NCBI GenBank assembly: GCA_031556065.1
Contig: JAVBTR010000018.1
Location: 1-64,000, forward strand
DNA: 64,000 bases
Reading direction: 5' to 3'
Origin: JAVBTR01 sp031556065
Lineage (GTDB): Bacteria > Bacillota > Clostridia > Christensenellales > Aristaeellaceae
The position numbers were made by a program, and so were the translations under genes. Position 1 is the first letter of the stretch, and the number at the start of each line of letters is the position of its first letter. This document shows positions 42,313 through 52,004 of the stretch, one piece after another. A model generated the notes under the pieces. It saw nothing but the letters and a program-made list of their open reading frames with translations. It searched no databases and was not told the origin of the DNA.

Positions 42313-42631
42313 ACATTGTATCATGCGTCAAGATTTCTTTCAAGCATTGTTGGAAAGACAACATTGAAAGGACAGAAAAATGAGTATATTAATAAGAATA
42401 TTCAGTCGTGAATTTTATCCGGATCTGAACAACCTAACGTGTAAATAGAATAACGCTCCAAATAATTGACAACAATAGAGAGGCAGCCAAGCAGGGCAAC
42501 GCTGAGGAGCGACCCGACCAGAGCTGCGGCTTAAGCGGTAGGCGGCGGACTGGGGTTCGCCGCCTTTGGATATACCGGTAAGCCTAAGAGGGCTAAACCT
42601 CGGGGTTCGGGGCAGCGCCCCGATGCGGCTG
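42313..42631. other. no gene; hairpins and IS end
   Basis: Holds an 8-base-pair stem (42540-42547 with 42558-42565, AGGCGGCG) and CGGGGCAGCGCCCCG (42608-42622), which resembles a motif in the repeat at 58799. The bases CTATTTACACG near 42440 (minus strand) look like the outer end of the IS256 remnant. Confidence 0.5.
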
Positions 42632-42826
42632 TCAAGCCGCAAACCTGTCGGGGAAGAAAATGACCATTTGGCTGTAAGCCAAGGCCCAATCCCGGGCGGG
42701 CATGGTCCATTTCTTAGTGATTTCCTTGACCGACAGGAAAACCACCTTGCGAATGGCGTCGTCAGTAGGGAAAATCGCCTTGGCTTTCGTGAATTTGCGT
42801 ACCATACGGTGGTAGGCTTCCACTGC
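42632..42826 (-). mobile_element. IS256 family transposase, C-terminal fragment
   Basis: The last 63 residues, EAYHRMVRKFTKAKAIFPTD ... KEITKKWTMPARDWALAYSQ ... FFPDR, match the end of Mutator-type (IS256) transposases. The rest of the transposase, including its DDE residues, is missing. It is joined directly to an IS3 fragment near 42826. Confidence 0.85.
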
Positions 42827-43085
42827 GTATTGCTCGAATGCTCTCGTTGCCTGATACGTATTTTTTTACTGCTTGCTGCTTTAAATCCTTCGAATATCTT
42901 TGGTTCTTGGGTTTTTCCCCTAGCCCCAGCACACCTTCCATTTGATACAGCATAATCCACATCTGAATGCTTGAATGCGTTACCCCTCCCAGCTTTGCCG
43001 CCTCGACTTGGCTTAGTTCTCCTCGTAAACATCCCTGAACCAGTTCCAGCTTTTCTTCTGCTCGCAGTTTCCCTCTTCTTGACAT
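42827..43085 (-). mobile_element. IS3/IS150-type OrfA fragment
   Basis: MSRRGKLRAEEKLELVQGCL ... GVTHSSIQMWIMLYQMEGVL ... RYSKDLKQQAVKKYVSG is the first part of an IS150-group OrfA with its helix-turn-helix region. It runs out at the IS256 junction. Confidence 0.8.
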
Positions 43086-43147
43086 ATAAATACTCCCTCT
43101 AAGAAAAACAGTTCTTTTCTTTCTCTGTCTTTCCTAAAGGGAGCATA

Positions 43148-43342
43148 TCAAATGCCGTAGGTGCAGTTGCATTTTTGTTGACATTCCACGATAAGGTCAA
43201 CCAGCCATTGATCTTTGGGCGTAAAAGCTTGTCGTTTGCGCCATGCGTAGTAGCCACTGCGCGAAACCTCGAATACCCCACACATGGATTGAATACTGTA
43301 TTGATTGCGAAAACGCTCGATTACACGGTACTTTAGTTTCAC
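43148..43342 (-). pseudogene. IS3 OrfB, truncated
   Basis: About 64 residues: KLKYRVIERFRNQYSIQSMCGVFEVSRSGYYAWRKR is the N-terminal part of an IS3 OrfB transposase. It stops at 43148, long before the DDE catalytic domain, where it meets unrelated sequence. Its start overlaps the end of the OrfA at 43339, as in functional IS3 elements. Confidence 0.8.
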
Positions 43343-43641
43343 CTCCTTCCAGCTTCTAATAGAAAATTTCGCAACAAATCCACCTGCATCTGTAGTCGAA
43401 CAATGGCGTTATCTTTCGCTATCTCTTCGTTTTCTGACGTTTTGCGCGGTCTTCCTTTGGGACGAGGGATATAACCGCTTTGTATTAGCTTTTCCTTTCG
43501 ATTCTCCCGAGTTATTAGCTGGGTAACTTGTTTTTTTGTTAGTCCCAAACTCATTCCAATTTCTCGATTGGTTTCACCGCGTGTTTTCCTTTCCTGTATA
43601 AGGATTACCAGCTTTTGCATGTTTGTGTATTTTTGCCTCAT
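43339..43641 (-). CDS. IS3 family OrfA
   Basis: 100 residues: an N-terminal helical part, a helix-turn-helix (TNREIGMSLGLTKKQVTQLI) and a leucine-rich C-terminal coiled coil. RBS AGGAGG lies 8 bases upstream of 43641. Its own frame is intact, but the OrfB partner is truncated, so the element is dead. Confidence 0.75.
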   Translation of the reverse strand: MRQKYTNMQKLVILIQERKTRGETNREIGMSLGLTKKQVTQLITRENRKEKLIQSGYIPRPKGRPRKTSENEEIAKDNAIVRLQMQVDLLRNFLLEAGRR

Positions 43642-43781
43642 TGTTAAAACCTCCTGTCGTAGTTTTATTCTACAACAGGAGGTCTCTTTTTTCATTGTCC
43701 ATTATCCGGGGTACAGTCCAGTTTATATAGACACGCATTGCAAAAAGACTATGGTAGTACATGAATTTGAACAAGGAACTA

Positions 43782-43836
43782 AAAAAGCTGGAGCATGAGT
43801 TATATAAAGAAGCAATGCAATATCATCCAGCTTTTT
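43782..43836 (-). terminator. terminator of the MFS gene
   Basis: AAAAAGCTGGA pairs with TCCAGCTTTTT across a 33-base loop. The 5' arm lies in the last codons of the MFS gene. The 3' arm ends in a T run on the minus strand. Confidence 0.6.
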
Positions 43837-45217
43837 CATCCTTAACATATAGCACTGTTACGATAAACTGTATAGCCGCAACAACTGTCATGCCAATGAA
43901 CGCGGCTCTTGCGCCGATTTCATTGATTGCAATGCCGATTCCCTGTGCCGAGGCATTGGTGGCTAGCGTTAAAACCAGTGCAAACAGCACTGAGCCAAAC
44001 GCTCCTGCCATAGTTCGCAAGGTGGTCAATATAGCTGTACCGTCCGAGGTCATTTGGGGTGGCACCTGCGCCAAGCCCCAGGTCACAATGGGCATCATGA
44101 CAAAGCCGACTGCCATGTTGCGAATGATAAATACAGTCACCAAATACGCGATGGACGTTTGGGAATCGGCAAAGCATAAGCTTGCGCAGCTTACCAGCAT
44201 ACAAATAGCGCCAAGCATCGCAGGCCGCCTGATGCCCCACCGATCGTACATTTTTCCTGCAAAGGGGTTTAAAAATGTCATGACCAACGACCCAGGCAGC
44301 ATAAAAAGCCCAAAAACAGCGGGCGATAGACCGCGTACCATCTGGGTATACATGGGGGTAATCATAGCACCAGCGATTAAAATGCCATAAAGTAGCATGC
44401 TGATGATGATCGCAGTGCAAAGGTTGCGGTTTTTAAGCACCTTTAGTTGGATGAACGGTTTCTCAAGCCGATTCTGTCTTAAAACAAACATAACCAATGC
44501 CCCTATGCCAATCAAAAGCGTCAATCCCACAGAAATGCTAAAGAAGGAAGTATCGGCGAAGTTGCTGATGCCCAGCGTCAATGCGATAAACCCGACGGCG
44601 CTTAGTACCAAAGACGCAAAATCAAAGCGTGCTATTTCTGTTTCGAGCACATTTTCCATCACCATAAAGGCAGCCAGTAAACTGATCACGCCAAGCCCAA
44701 ATGCGCTGAAAAAAATCATCCGCCAGCCAAACCATTCTATGATCAATCCCGCTAATGCCGAGGCAAACATCGGGGCTACTCCTACGGCAAACCCATATAG
44801 CCCCATGACTGTGCCTCTCTTTTCCTTGGGAAATATGGTCAAAACCACCACTTGCGTCATCGCAACCGTTATACCGGAGCCCACCGCTTGCATAATGCGG
44901 CCAATGAGCATAAAGCTAAATTGATCTGTTACCCCATTTAGGAATGCACCAAGGGTAAAAACAGCAAGGCTGATAATAAGAAGCGGCTTGGTTTTATACC
45001 GTTTCAGCAGGTATGCCGTCAACGGGACGACAACCCCCATCGCCAAGGAGTACGCGCTTGTCAGCCATTGGGCATCAGAGGCGGATATGTCAAAATTCCC
45101 CATGATGGTCGGTATGGCAGTAGAAAGCGCTGTTTGCAAAAAGGATCCGATAATGGCGGCCATTAAAAGCACAGCAAAAATGCCGCTGCGTTTCGGTGTG
45201 ATACGCTCGTTGTTCAT
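43823..45217 (-). CDS. MFS multidrug-type exporter (DHA2/EmrB family)
   Basis: 464 residues, about 14 hydrophobic segments. Family marks: ALSTAIPTIMGNFDISASDAQWLTSAYSLAMGVVVPL, GRIMQAVGSGI (motif A/C type) and LFMLPGSLVM. Proton-driven efflux is typical of the family. GGAGG lies 5 bases upstream and 33 bases after the hydrolase stop, so it is probably the last gene of the ABC operon. Export of a product of the pathway is possible. Confidence 0.92.
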   Translation of the reverse strand: MNNERITPKRSGIFAVLLMAAIIGSFLQTALSTAIPTIMGNFDISASDAQWLTSAYSLAMGVVVPLTAYLLKRYKTKPLLIISLAVFTLGAFLNGVTDQFSFMLIGRIMQAVGSGITVAMTQVVVLTIFPKEKRGTVMGLYGFAVGVAPMFASALAGLIIEWFGWRMIFFSAFGLGVISLLAAFMVMENVLETEIARFDFASLVLSAVGFIALTLGISNFADTSFFSISVGLTLLIGIGALVMFVLRQNRLEKPFIQLKVLKNRNLCTAIIISMLLYGILIAGAMITPMYTQMVRGLSPAVFGLFMLPGSLVMTFLNPFAGKMYDRWGIRRPAMLGAICMLVSCASLCFADSQTSIAYLVTVFIIRNMAVGFVMMPIVTWGLAQVPPQMTSDGTAILTTLRTMAGAFGSVLFALVLTLATNASAQGIGIAINEIGARAAFIGMTVVAAIQFIVTVLYVKDEKAG

Positions 45218-45250
45218 TTTTCCTCCATTCAGGGCCTTTATGGATTAATC

Positions 45251-47017
45251 CTAATCACATGTCGCAACAATGATCCGCGCACGGCCAAGATTATATACCT
45301 TTGAATACAGCTCATCAGGTGCCCCCTCACGTTGCGAAGCGACCTGAATTTGCGAGAGATAAAAGCCGGGATCTTCAAAGGCATGGCTTGTTTCGGCCGC
45401 CCAAGAACCGTCGGGCAGCGCTTTAAACTCCGCCTCCGTAAAATCCCCGGTCCCCAGGAAATCCCATGCAACGCTTACGATCTCGCCCGTTCCATATGGT
45501 ACTTGAATGCTTGCCGACAAATAGACAGCCTCGCCTGGCATAACGTTTGCGCAGCTAGTCCCATTAACGGTCAGTTTGACTAGGGGCTGAATGCCGCCGC
45601 GCATAAAGGCGTTTTCTTCCATTTTAATCTGACCCCCAATGACGCTATAATGACTTGAGGGCGACGGTTCGATGTCATTTTCCACCCAGGCACTTAAATC
45701 TTTTAACGCTTGCACCAAGGAGCCGCGATAGTCGATTAAGCGCGCGTCTAAATAAGGGAAGTAGGCTGCATGCTTTTCGTGATGGTCGGCATTGTCGTTA
45801 TACCAAATGCGAAAACGGTCGTTCCTGCCCATGGCGTTGACCCTTTTTGTATAATAGTGGGCATCAGTCGGAAATGCGTCAAGATCCAATAGGTTTGCAA
45901 CCATGATGGTTTTGCATTTGATGTCCCCGCTCCACTGTGCACCGCCAGAAGCAAGGATATTGGAAGTAAAGGCATAATTATCGCCCTCCATTTGGGCATA
46001 CAGGGGATGGCCGTCTGCATCCCTTAAATGAGACCATGAATCGTAATCAGGTCCCGGATCCTTGTGGCGATGGTAAGCGATCTTTGCCAAAGCCCCCTCA
46101 CTTACGCCGCGATCCCTTAAGGCATAAAACAAGTCACGCAGTGGCGCGTCATAAGCTGCCAGATAGCCTGGCTCATGCCAAAAGGCGTTTGTGTATGCAT
46201 TATTTGTCTCACCGTAATAATTGCTATGCAATGTTTCATTTTGCCTACTGCTTGTAGGTGCTTTCATGACCGCGCCAGCAGTATTCAAGCAATCAATCAG
46301 CTCTGAGTGTTCGTGCATGCCCATTAAATACGCATGGTTTTCCCATCCGCGTAGCGGAATCCCCATTTGGGTCACTTCGCTAAGAACATCGCGCTCCATA
46401 TCATTGAGTACAGCAAAGGGGTCACCGCTGCCACCGGGTTTGACTGCATCTGCAATCAATGGTGCTTTATCCTGCAAAACAGCTCTGGCGAACCACCTGA
46501 CATCGAAGTTGCCAAGCGAAACTGAGGCGGCAGGGATAAATGGCACCCCCCCGTCCCATACCATGCCAGTAGCCGCTTCAATCGCACCAATCACCTGCAT
46601 GGAGCCACCACTGCCGCCATATATGTATCCGTATATTTTTGCATTGAAATCATAGTAATTTTGGGCGATTCTTCTGGATACATGCGCTGCTGCTGCTTGC
46701 TTTAAATGCCCCATGGTAAACTGCGGAACAGAGATTGAGTAAGCGCCGCTATCAAAATGAAAGGCTAAATCTGCGTTCACCGCATCAATCCCTAAAAATG
46801 GATGTACATGCTGATAAAAGCGGCCTTTCCATTGGTCTTTGGATGGTAGATAGATGTTGCAATGCGGCTCGCGCCCCTCATCAAAGCTGACAGATACCCG
46901 TATATGAGCCGCAGGTTCGGTAAACTCCTCCACACAGAGAATGTGTGGCTGCTCCTGGTTTAATCCTGCCATTGGTGCATAACCTGCTAGCAAATAATCA
47001 TATTGGCGACTTTTCAT
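45251..47017 (-). CDS. alpha/beta-hydrolase-like protein with PKD domain
   Basis: 588 residues, cytoplasmic by sequence (no signal peptide). A nucleophile elbow GGSGGS (in YIYGGSGGSMQVIGA, about 133-138) fits GxSxG; later DRFRIWYNDNADHHEKH supplies Asp and His candidates, as in tannase-like esterases. The C-terminus (about 490-575) is a PKD-like beta domain (VAWDFLGTGDF ... HAFEDPGFYLSQIQV). No named family is certain. It follows the receptor gene in an ABC operon, so the substrate is probably what the transporter imports. Confidence 0.75.
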   Translation of the reverse strand: MKSRQYDYLLAGYAPMAGLNQEQPHILCVEEFTEPAAHIRVSVSFDEGREPHCNIYLPSKDQWKGRFYQHVHPFLGIDAVNADLAFHFDSGAYSISVPQFTMGHLKQAAAAHVSRRIAQNYYDFNAKIYGYIYGGSGGSMQVIGAIEAATGMVWDGGVPFIPAASVSLGNFDVRWFARAVLQDKAPLIADAVKPGGSGDPFAVLNDMERDVLSEVTQMGIPLRGWENHAYLMGMHEHSELIDCLNTAGAVMKAPTSSRQNETLHSNYYGETNNAYTNAFWHEPGYLAAYDAPLRDLFYALRDRGVSEGALAKIAYHRHKDPGPDYDSWSHLRDADGHPLYAQMEGDNYAFTSNILASGGAQWSGDIKCKTIMVANLLDLDAFPTDAHYYTKRVNAMGRNDRFRIWYNDNADHHEKHAAYFPYLDARLIDYRGSLVQALKDLSAWVENDIEPSPSSHYSVIGGQIKMEENAFMRGGIQPLVKLTVNGTSCANVMPGEAVYLSASIQVPYGTGEIVSVAWDFLGTGDFTEAEFKALPDGSWAAETSHAFEDPGFYLSQIQVASQREGAPDELYSKVYNLGRARIIVATCD

Positions 47018-47043
47018 ATTGCTTGCCTTTCTGTATTTAAATA

Positions 47044-47083
47044 GAAAATGGTGTGGCCACCAGTTAGGGGCCACACCATTTTC
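47044..47083 (-). terminator. hairpin after the receptor gene
   Basis: Perfect 15-base-pair stem GAAAATGGTGTGGCC with a 10-base loop, between the receptor gene and the hydrolase gene. It may set the level of downstream expression. Confidence 0.7.
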
Positions 47084-47092
47084 CGCAAAACC

Positions 47093-48763
47093 TTAGCGGG
47101 CTAAATAGCGGTCATAGGCAGCCTGATTGGTTTCAAGCATCAACGCAAGCCCCGCGTCTTCTAACCGTTTGATGTAGTTGCCCCAGCCCTCATCGTCCAG
47201 CGACCGCGTTCCGACGATGAATGCCGGCGTATACTCCATTTGAATGAGGAACAAGTCCATTGTTATACCAGACAGTGATCCGACTGTTGCCGCCTGCTCC
47301 TCTTCTGTGAGGGTAACGCCGGGCATCGGCATCTTGATCGTGAAATCATTCGCTGCAGTCCATTTAGCATAAGCGTTTTTGATGATGCCGGATGCCGCTA
47401 GTGTCTCATAACTATTTCGGATGTAACCCGGCAATTTCTCACCTGCAAAATATATGGAATGCAGTTTGCCACCGGCCGCGTCCATCAGCGGATTGTAGAC
47501 AAAGTTTCCAGCTTCATCAAACCAATATGCCCCATCCGAGAGCCCGTTTGCCGCATATATTATATCACTGGCAGGAATTTGCTCGTTGGTAAGGCCATAC
47601 TTGGTCAGCAAACCGCCTTCATCGGAGTACATATAATCTATGATCGAAAGCAGCTTTTCTGGGTTTTTGCAGGAGGTGGTAATCATAAAGCCCAGGCCCG
47701 CCCCCTGGGATGGCGTGCCGCCGCGTACGAATTGATCCGCATAGGTGAGCCCTTCTCCCAGCGGATTTTGCAGTGGACGCACATCATAAACAACATCGGA
47801 GCCAGGTTCGCTCATCACATCCCCCAGCTGGTTCGTCATGCCCATCCAGATGCCGGCGGCATTGCCATAAACCAATGAACTGTTGGGCTGATAATACATA
47901 TCCTGGGTCCGGCTCGCAAAATCCTGATAAATGTAGCCCGCCTCGTACCATTCGTTCATTTTCGTCAGATATGCGCGCCACCCATCCTGTGAGGGGCCGA
48001 AGAAGACCTGAGCGCCATCTACATAGAAGTTAACCGGGTATACGCCAAAGGCATCCGTCAACTCCGCATCGGGGAAAAACCCATTGAAGGGGATGATCAG
48101 CGGTGCATACTCGACAAGCCCCTGCTGTTCAAAGTAGGCTTTGAACAGCGGTAGCATGTAGTCCCAATCGGCAATTGTTCCCGGCTCATCCTTGCCGGAG
48201 GGGAATTGCACATTGCCATCCGTCATCTCCTCCAAAATATCGCGCCGATACACCAGCCCGCACCACGGCTTAACGCCTTCCTCCGGATAGGAGTTGAGGG
48301 AGAGGATCTGCCCATCGTCATTATACTTGCTCGCGCGATAACCCGGATCAGCCTCCATCCGAGCACTAAGGTTGGGCATGTATTCAAGGTATTGGGCGAT
48401 ATCCAAGACAACGCCATCTTCAATCAGGTCGTCCCAAGAGCCTTGGTACTGGTTCATGGCAACAGCATCCTTATATAAACCACTGCCGAACATGAGAGAA
48501 AGGGATTGCACCTCAGAGCCGGCAACTGGTTCTTCGTATGCAAAAGTTACATTGAACTTTTCTTCCAAATACGATACAACAGGGTTTTCGTTATAACTGG
48601 TATAGTAATCGTTTGTCGAGGCATTGACCCACCATGTAAAGGTTTCATGCACGCTCCAATCGATCCCAGCGGGAAGAGGGGCCGAACCCGCATCTTCAGC
48701 GCAAGCACTAAATAGCGGTGTCAGTAAAACAAGGGCAAGTATAAGCGCAAGGTTCTTTTTCAT
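47093..48763 (-). CDS. lipoprotein solute-binding protein (LplA type)
   Basis: 556 residues. The lipobox LFSAC (17-21) marks a lipoprotein receptor. The fold is that of large family 1 oligosaccharide receptors of the LplA type, with DYMLPLFKAYFEQQG and GAGLGFMITTSCKNPEKLLSIIDYMYSDEGG. The ligand is a saccharide or glycoside of unknown type. Third gene in the ABC operon. Confidence 0.9.
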   Translation of the reverse strand: MKKNLALILALVLLTPLFSACAEDAGSAPLPAGIDWSVHETFTWWVNASTNDYYTSYNENPVVSYLEEKFNVTFAYEEPVAGSEVQSLSLMFGSGLYKDAVAMNQYQGSWDDLIEDGVVLDIAQYLEYMPNLSARMEADPGYRASKYNDDGQILSLNSYPEEGVKPWCGLVYRRDILEEMTDGNVQFPSGKDEPGTIADWDYMLPLFKAYFEQQGLVEYAPLIIPFNGFFPDAELTDAFGVYPVNFYVDGAQVFFGPSQDGWRAYLTKMNEWYEAGYIYQDFASRTQDMYYQPNSSLVYGNAAGIWMGMTNQLGDVMSEPGSDVVYDVRPLQNPLGEGLTYADQFVRGGTPSQGAGLGFMITTSCKNPEKLLSIIDYMYSDEGGLLTKYGLTNEQIPASDIIYAANGLSDGAYWFDEAGNFVYNPLMDAAGGKLHSIYFAGEKLPGYIRNSYETLAASGIIKNAYAKWTAANDFTIKMPMPGVTLTEEEQAATVGSLSGITMDLFLIQMEYTPAFIVGTRSLDDEGWGNYIKRLEDAGLALMLETNQAAYDRYLAR

Positions 48764-48803
48764 TTGGACTCCTCCTGTTTCATTTTTATGTTAAACTGTC
48801 CGG

Positions 48804-49688
48804 CTATCCCTTTACGCCGCCCAGTGTAACCCCTTTTACGAAATACTTCTGTGCAAAAGGATAGGTGATGAGAATAGGCAGTGTGCCTACGATTGTTACG
48901 CAGTGCCGAACCAGGTTTTTCGTCAGGCTTGTCCCATTGGCTGCTTCTGCAGCCGTTATCATTTTTGAATCGTTTTGTACCAGTATTTCCCGCATGAATA
49001 GCTGCAGCGGCCACAAATCCCGGCGGCTGGTCAGGTAGATCGAGGCAGCGAACCAATCGTTCCAATGCTGAATCAGTAAAAACATGACTAGAACTGCCAC
49101 CGTTGCCTTTACAAGGGGTAAAAGAATCTTTAACATAATGGTTATAGCGCTTGCGCCTTCCAGCATTGCAGATTCTTCAAAGCTTGCCGGAAGCTGCTCG
49201 AATGCATTTTTCATAATGATAATATAAAAGCCATTGATCGCACCCGGAATGATTAGCGAAAGGGGATTATTGAGCATGCCCAGCTTCATATTAACAATAT
49301 ACGAGGGGATCAATCCCCCTGAAAACATCATGCTAAAAAGGAGCATAATAGTCAGCGGCTTCCTAAGCTTTGATTTGCGGCTAAGACTAAATCCTGCCAT
49401 CGCAATGAGGGTTATGCCTAAAAGGGTCGAGGTCGCGACGTAAAATAGTGTGTTCCTGTAGCCAGTAAGGATAGATGGATTATTTAAAACGATGCGATAC
49501 CCCTCCAATGTCGGCTTGCCAACGACCCAGCCGTATAATCCGGGCGTCGCCATCATGGTGCGCGGATCGCTGAAGGAAGCCATCAAGACATGCCAGACTG
49601 GCGCAACACACACTATGCATAAAAGGAGCATAAAGCCATAATTGAATATGTTGAATAATATCCTGGAAGTGGTCGTCTTCTCAACCAT
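48804..49688 (-). CDS. sugar ABC transporter permease (LplC type)
   Basis: 294 residues, six membrane helices. The EAA loop is ESAMLEGASAITIMLKILLPLVKATVAVL and the C-terminal PFAQKYFVKGVTLGGVKG is typical of LplC. It lies 15 bases after the LplB-type gene. The MsmK-type ATPase that would drive the transporter is not in the window. Confidence 0.93.
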   Translation of the reverse strand: MVEKTTTSRILFNIFNYGFMLLLCIVCVAPVWHVLMASFSDPRTMMATPGLYGWVVGKPTLEGYRIVLNNPSILTGYRNTLFYVATSTLLGITLIAMAGFSLSRKSKLRKPLTIMLLFSMMFSGGLIPSYIVNMKLGMLNNPLSLIIPGAINGFYIIIMKNAFEQLPASFEESAMLEGASAITIMLKILLPLVKATVAVLVMFLLIQHWNDWFAASIYLTSRRDLWPLQLFMREILVQNDSKMITAAEAANGTSLTKNLVRHCVTIVGTLPILITYPFAQKYFVKGVTLGGVKG

Positions 49689-49703
49689 GATCTCTTCCTC
49701 CTG

Positions 49704-50657
49704 TCAAAATATGGATGTATCCGCGAGCTTGCGGCTAATAAAGTTAGCGCTGACAAGCAGAAGTGTGCCTACAATTGAATTAAATAGCCCCACGGCTGCT
49801 GAGTAGCTGTATTGCATCCGTTCAAGTCCCATGCGCGCTACGTGGGTGGATATCACATCCGCTGTGCTATAGATCGTCGAGTTATATATGAGGAGGATTT
49901 TATCACTACCCACATTGACAAGCATGCCTGTTTGCAAAATGAGCATGGTAACAATCGTTGGCCGCAGCGCAGGCAAAGTGATATGCCATACACGCCGAAG
50001 ACGATTTGCGCCATCAATAGCGGCCGCCTCCGTTATTTCTTGATTAACATTGCCAAGCGCTGATATATAGATGATCGAACTATATCCAAGCCCTTGCCAT
50101 AGGCCGGAAATGAGATTGATTCCCCAGAAATAGGAGGGATTTGTCAATAGATTTTCACGTTTGATATCAAACATCTTCACTAGAAAACTGGTGACAATAC
50201 CGTTGGTAGACGTAAAATCGATAATCATACCTGCTATTACGACCGCAGAGATAAAATATGGCATGTAAGATATGGTTTGCACAGATTTTTTAATCCATGA
50301 TAGCCTCAGCTCGTTCAGTAGCAGGGTGAAGACAATAGCGGCAACCATGCCGACGACCAGCCCCAATATACTGATGACCAAGGTGTTACGAAGAATCTGT
50401 GGAAAGGTTTCCGTTGTGAAGAAAGAGATAAAGTTATCAAACCCTACCCATTTACTGCCCCAAAAGCCACGGGTTGGTTTGTAATCCTGAAAGGCCATCG
50501 TTATCCCAAACAAAGGTAAATAGTTAAACAAGATCAAGTAAACAAACACCGGCAAATAAATCAAGTAGATGCTCCAATTATGACTTAGATCGTGTTTCCA
50601 GTTTGTTTCGCTTCGCAAATGCTTTTTCCCTGATGGCTGTGTGCGGTTCTGCTCCAT
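49704..50657 (-). CDS. sugar ABC transporter permease (LplB type)
   Basis: 317 residues, six membrane helices, with a long N-terminal tail. PLFGITMAFQDYKPTRGFWGSKWVGFDNF and the EAA loop EAAAIDGANRLRRVWHITLPALRPTIVTML are typical of LplB. First gene of the operon, divergent from the AraC regulator. Confidence 0.93.
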   Translation of the reverse strand: MEQNRTQPSGKKHLRSETNWKHDLSHNWSIYLIYLPVFVYLILFNYLPLFGITMAFQDYKPTRGFWGSKWVGFDNFISFFTTETFPQILRNTLVISILGLVVGMVAAIVFTLLLNELRLSWIKKSVQTISYMPYFISAVVIAGMIIDFTSTNGIVTSFLVKMFDIKRENLLTNPSYFWGINLISGLWQGLGYSSIIYISALGNVNQEITEAAAIDGANRLRRVWHITLPALRPTIVTMLILQTGMLVNVGSDKILLIYNSTIYSTADVISTHVARMGLERMQYSYSAAVGLFNSIVGTLLLVSANFISRKLADTSIF

Positions 50658-50811
50658 AATAGCCCTCCTGGTTATGCCCTTTTTTGTTTATGTCGTATAA
50701 AACATCGGATCTTAGTATGTGGATATCATATCCTTTGAATCCACAAGCGTATACAAGAGACTTGATATATTGTATAATATATTGACATGAAAATATATGG
50801 GAGGACATGCC

Positions 50812-51993
50812 ATGATAGACACAACAAAGTTGGAGCTATTCCACCAGGTCACCGGCATACCGCTGACACTATGCGGTCCGGATGGTATGGCATGGTTTGA
50901 GATCGGTTGTTTCCAGCCCAATCCAGCATGGGGGCATCTGCAAAAAATAATTACCAAGCTGCCACAGGCTTGTATCACCACCACGCCCAGCAACTTGTAT
51001 TATGGGATGCTGCGATGCGCAGACCAAACGGTATTGTTAGGCCCCACGATGCCATTCGACTGTACCCCTAAGCAGCTTGTTGAAATATTAAGTGAGCTAG
51101 AGCAATCCTCAAGCCGATCAGACGAGCTGTTGAAGTGGTTACAGCAGGTTCCTTGCTACACGGATCGGCGACTTCGAAGCGCTATTGAAATGCTGCAGTA
51201 TCTATTGTTTGGAAAATTGACAAGCAAGGTGATATCCATTAGCACTGAACCTAGCGATGAAACAACACAAATGCATGATGAGCCGCAAGGAATGTCTATT
51301 TCATTCATCCCTAATTCAGAGAATACAGTTGAAAGGTTTATATTGGGCTGCGTGGAATACGGAAAGACAGAAGAACTCGAACATGCTTTGGATTTAATGC
51401 TTTTATCCGGGAATGCGGGTGCGCCTGATTTTAACTTAGATGTCGATCTGACTTACCAAAATATATTCGTTCTCTCAACCAGCTTGGCTTCGCGCAGCGC
51501 TGTGCAGGGAGGCATGGCTTATAGTGTGTGCAATGGACTATCAATCAAGTACCTAAGCAAGGTAAAAAGCATTAGAAATCAAGTCGATTTCGGCATGATA
51601 TTTCGTCAAATGCTTCTCGAATTCACTCGAGCAGTTGCCCGATGCCGTATGATAAAAACGGATTCCATTCTCGTTAAACACCTGTGTAAGGATGTGCAGA
51701 CGAACATATTTGATAAGCTGTCGGTTAAGGACATCGCTATCCGCCTTAACCGCAGCTCCGAATACTTGTGCCGGCATTTCAAGCAAAAAACCGGGATGAC
51801 CATCATCGAATACATCCAGCGCGAAAAGGTCGTTGAATGTAAAAGAATGCTGACCACCACCGATCTCTCTTTGTCGGAAATTGCGTCGCAGCTCGCTTTT
51901 TCTTCCCAAAGCTATATGCACGCCGTTTTTCTAAAGCACACTGGCATTACGCCAACAGCATACAGAAATGCGAATCGTTACGCCAGCAATTAA
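50812..51993 (+). CDS. AraC family transcriptional regulator
   Basis: 393 residues. The first 250 residues hold an unrecognised sensing part; the C-terminal 100 residues are two AraC helix-turn-helix units (LSVKDIAIRLNRSSEYLCRHFKQKTGMTIIEYI and LSLSEIASQLAFSSQSYMHAVFLKHTGITPTAYR). It is divergent from the ABC operon at 50657 and is its likely regulator. The start at 50812 has GGGAGG 7 bases upstream. The intergenic AT-rich dyad ATATATTGTATAATATAT (about 50765-50785) is a possible operator. Confidence 0.9.
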   Translation: MIDTTKLELFHQVTGIPLTLCGPDGMAWFEIGCFQPNPAWGHLQKIITKLPQACITTTPSNLYYGMLRCADQTVLLGPTMPFDCTPKQLVEILSELEQSSSRSDELLKWLQQVPCYTDRRLRSAIEMLQYLLFGKLTSKVISISTEPSDETTQMHDEPQGMSISFIPNSENTVERFILGCVEYGKTEELEHALDLMLLSGNAGAPDFNLDVDLTYQNIFVLSTSLASRSAVQGGMAYSVCNGLSIKYLSKVKSIRNQVDFGMIFRQMLLEFTRAVARCRMIKTDSILVKHLCKDVQTNIFDKLSVKDIAIRLNRSSEYLCRHFKQKTGMTIIEYIQREKVVECKRMLTTTDLSLSEIASQLAFSSQSYMHAVFLKHTGITPTAYRNANRYASN

Positions 51994-52004
51994 CCAAGTG
52001 TTGC

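Larger units (their letters stand above)
43135..43722 (-). mobile_element. IS3 family element, right part deleted
   Basis: The intact end at about 43700-43722 reads TGGACTGTACCCCGG on the minus strand, an IS3-type terminal repeat (TG...). OrfA and the start of OrfB follow. The other end has been lost where the second IS3/IS256 fragments begin. Confidence 0.7.

Noticed and set aside
43761..44390. 209-residue frame overlapping the MFS gene on the plus strand
   Set aside because: Most of it is antisense to the transporter; its first 24 residues are in the terminator region and have no further support.
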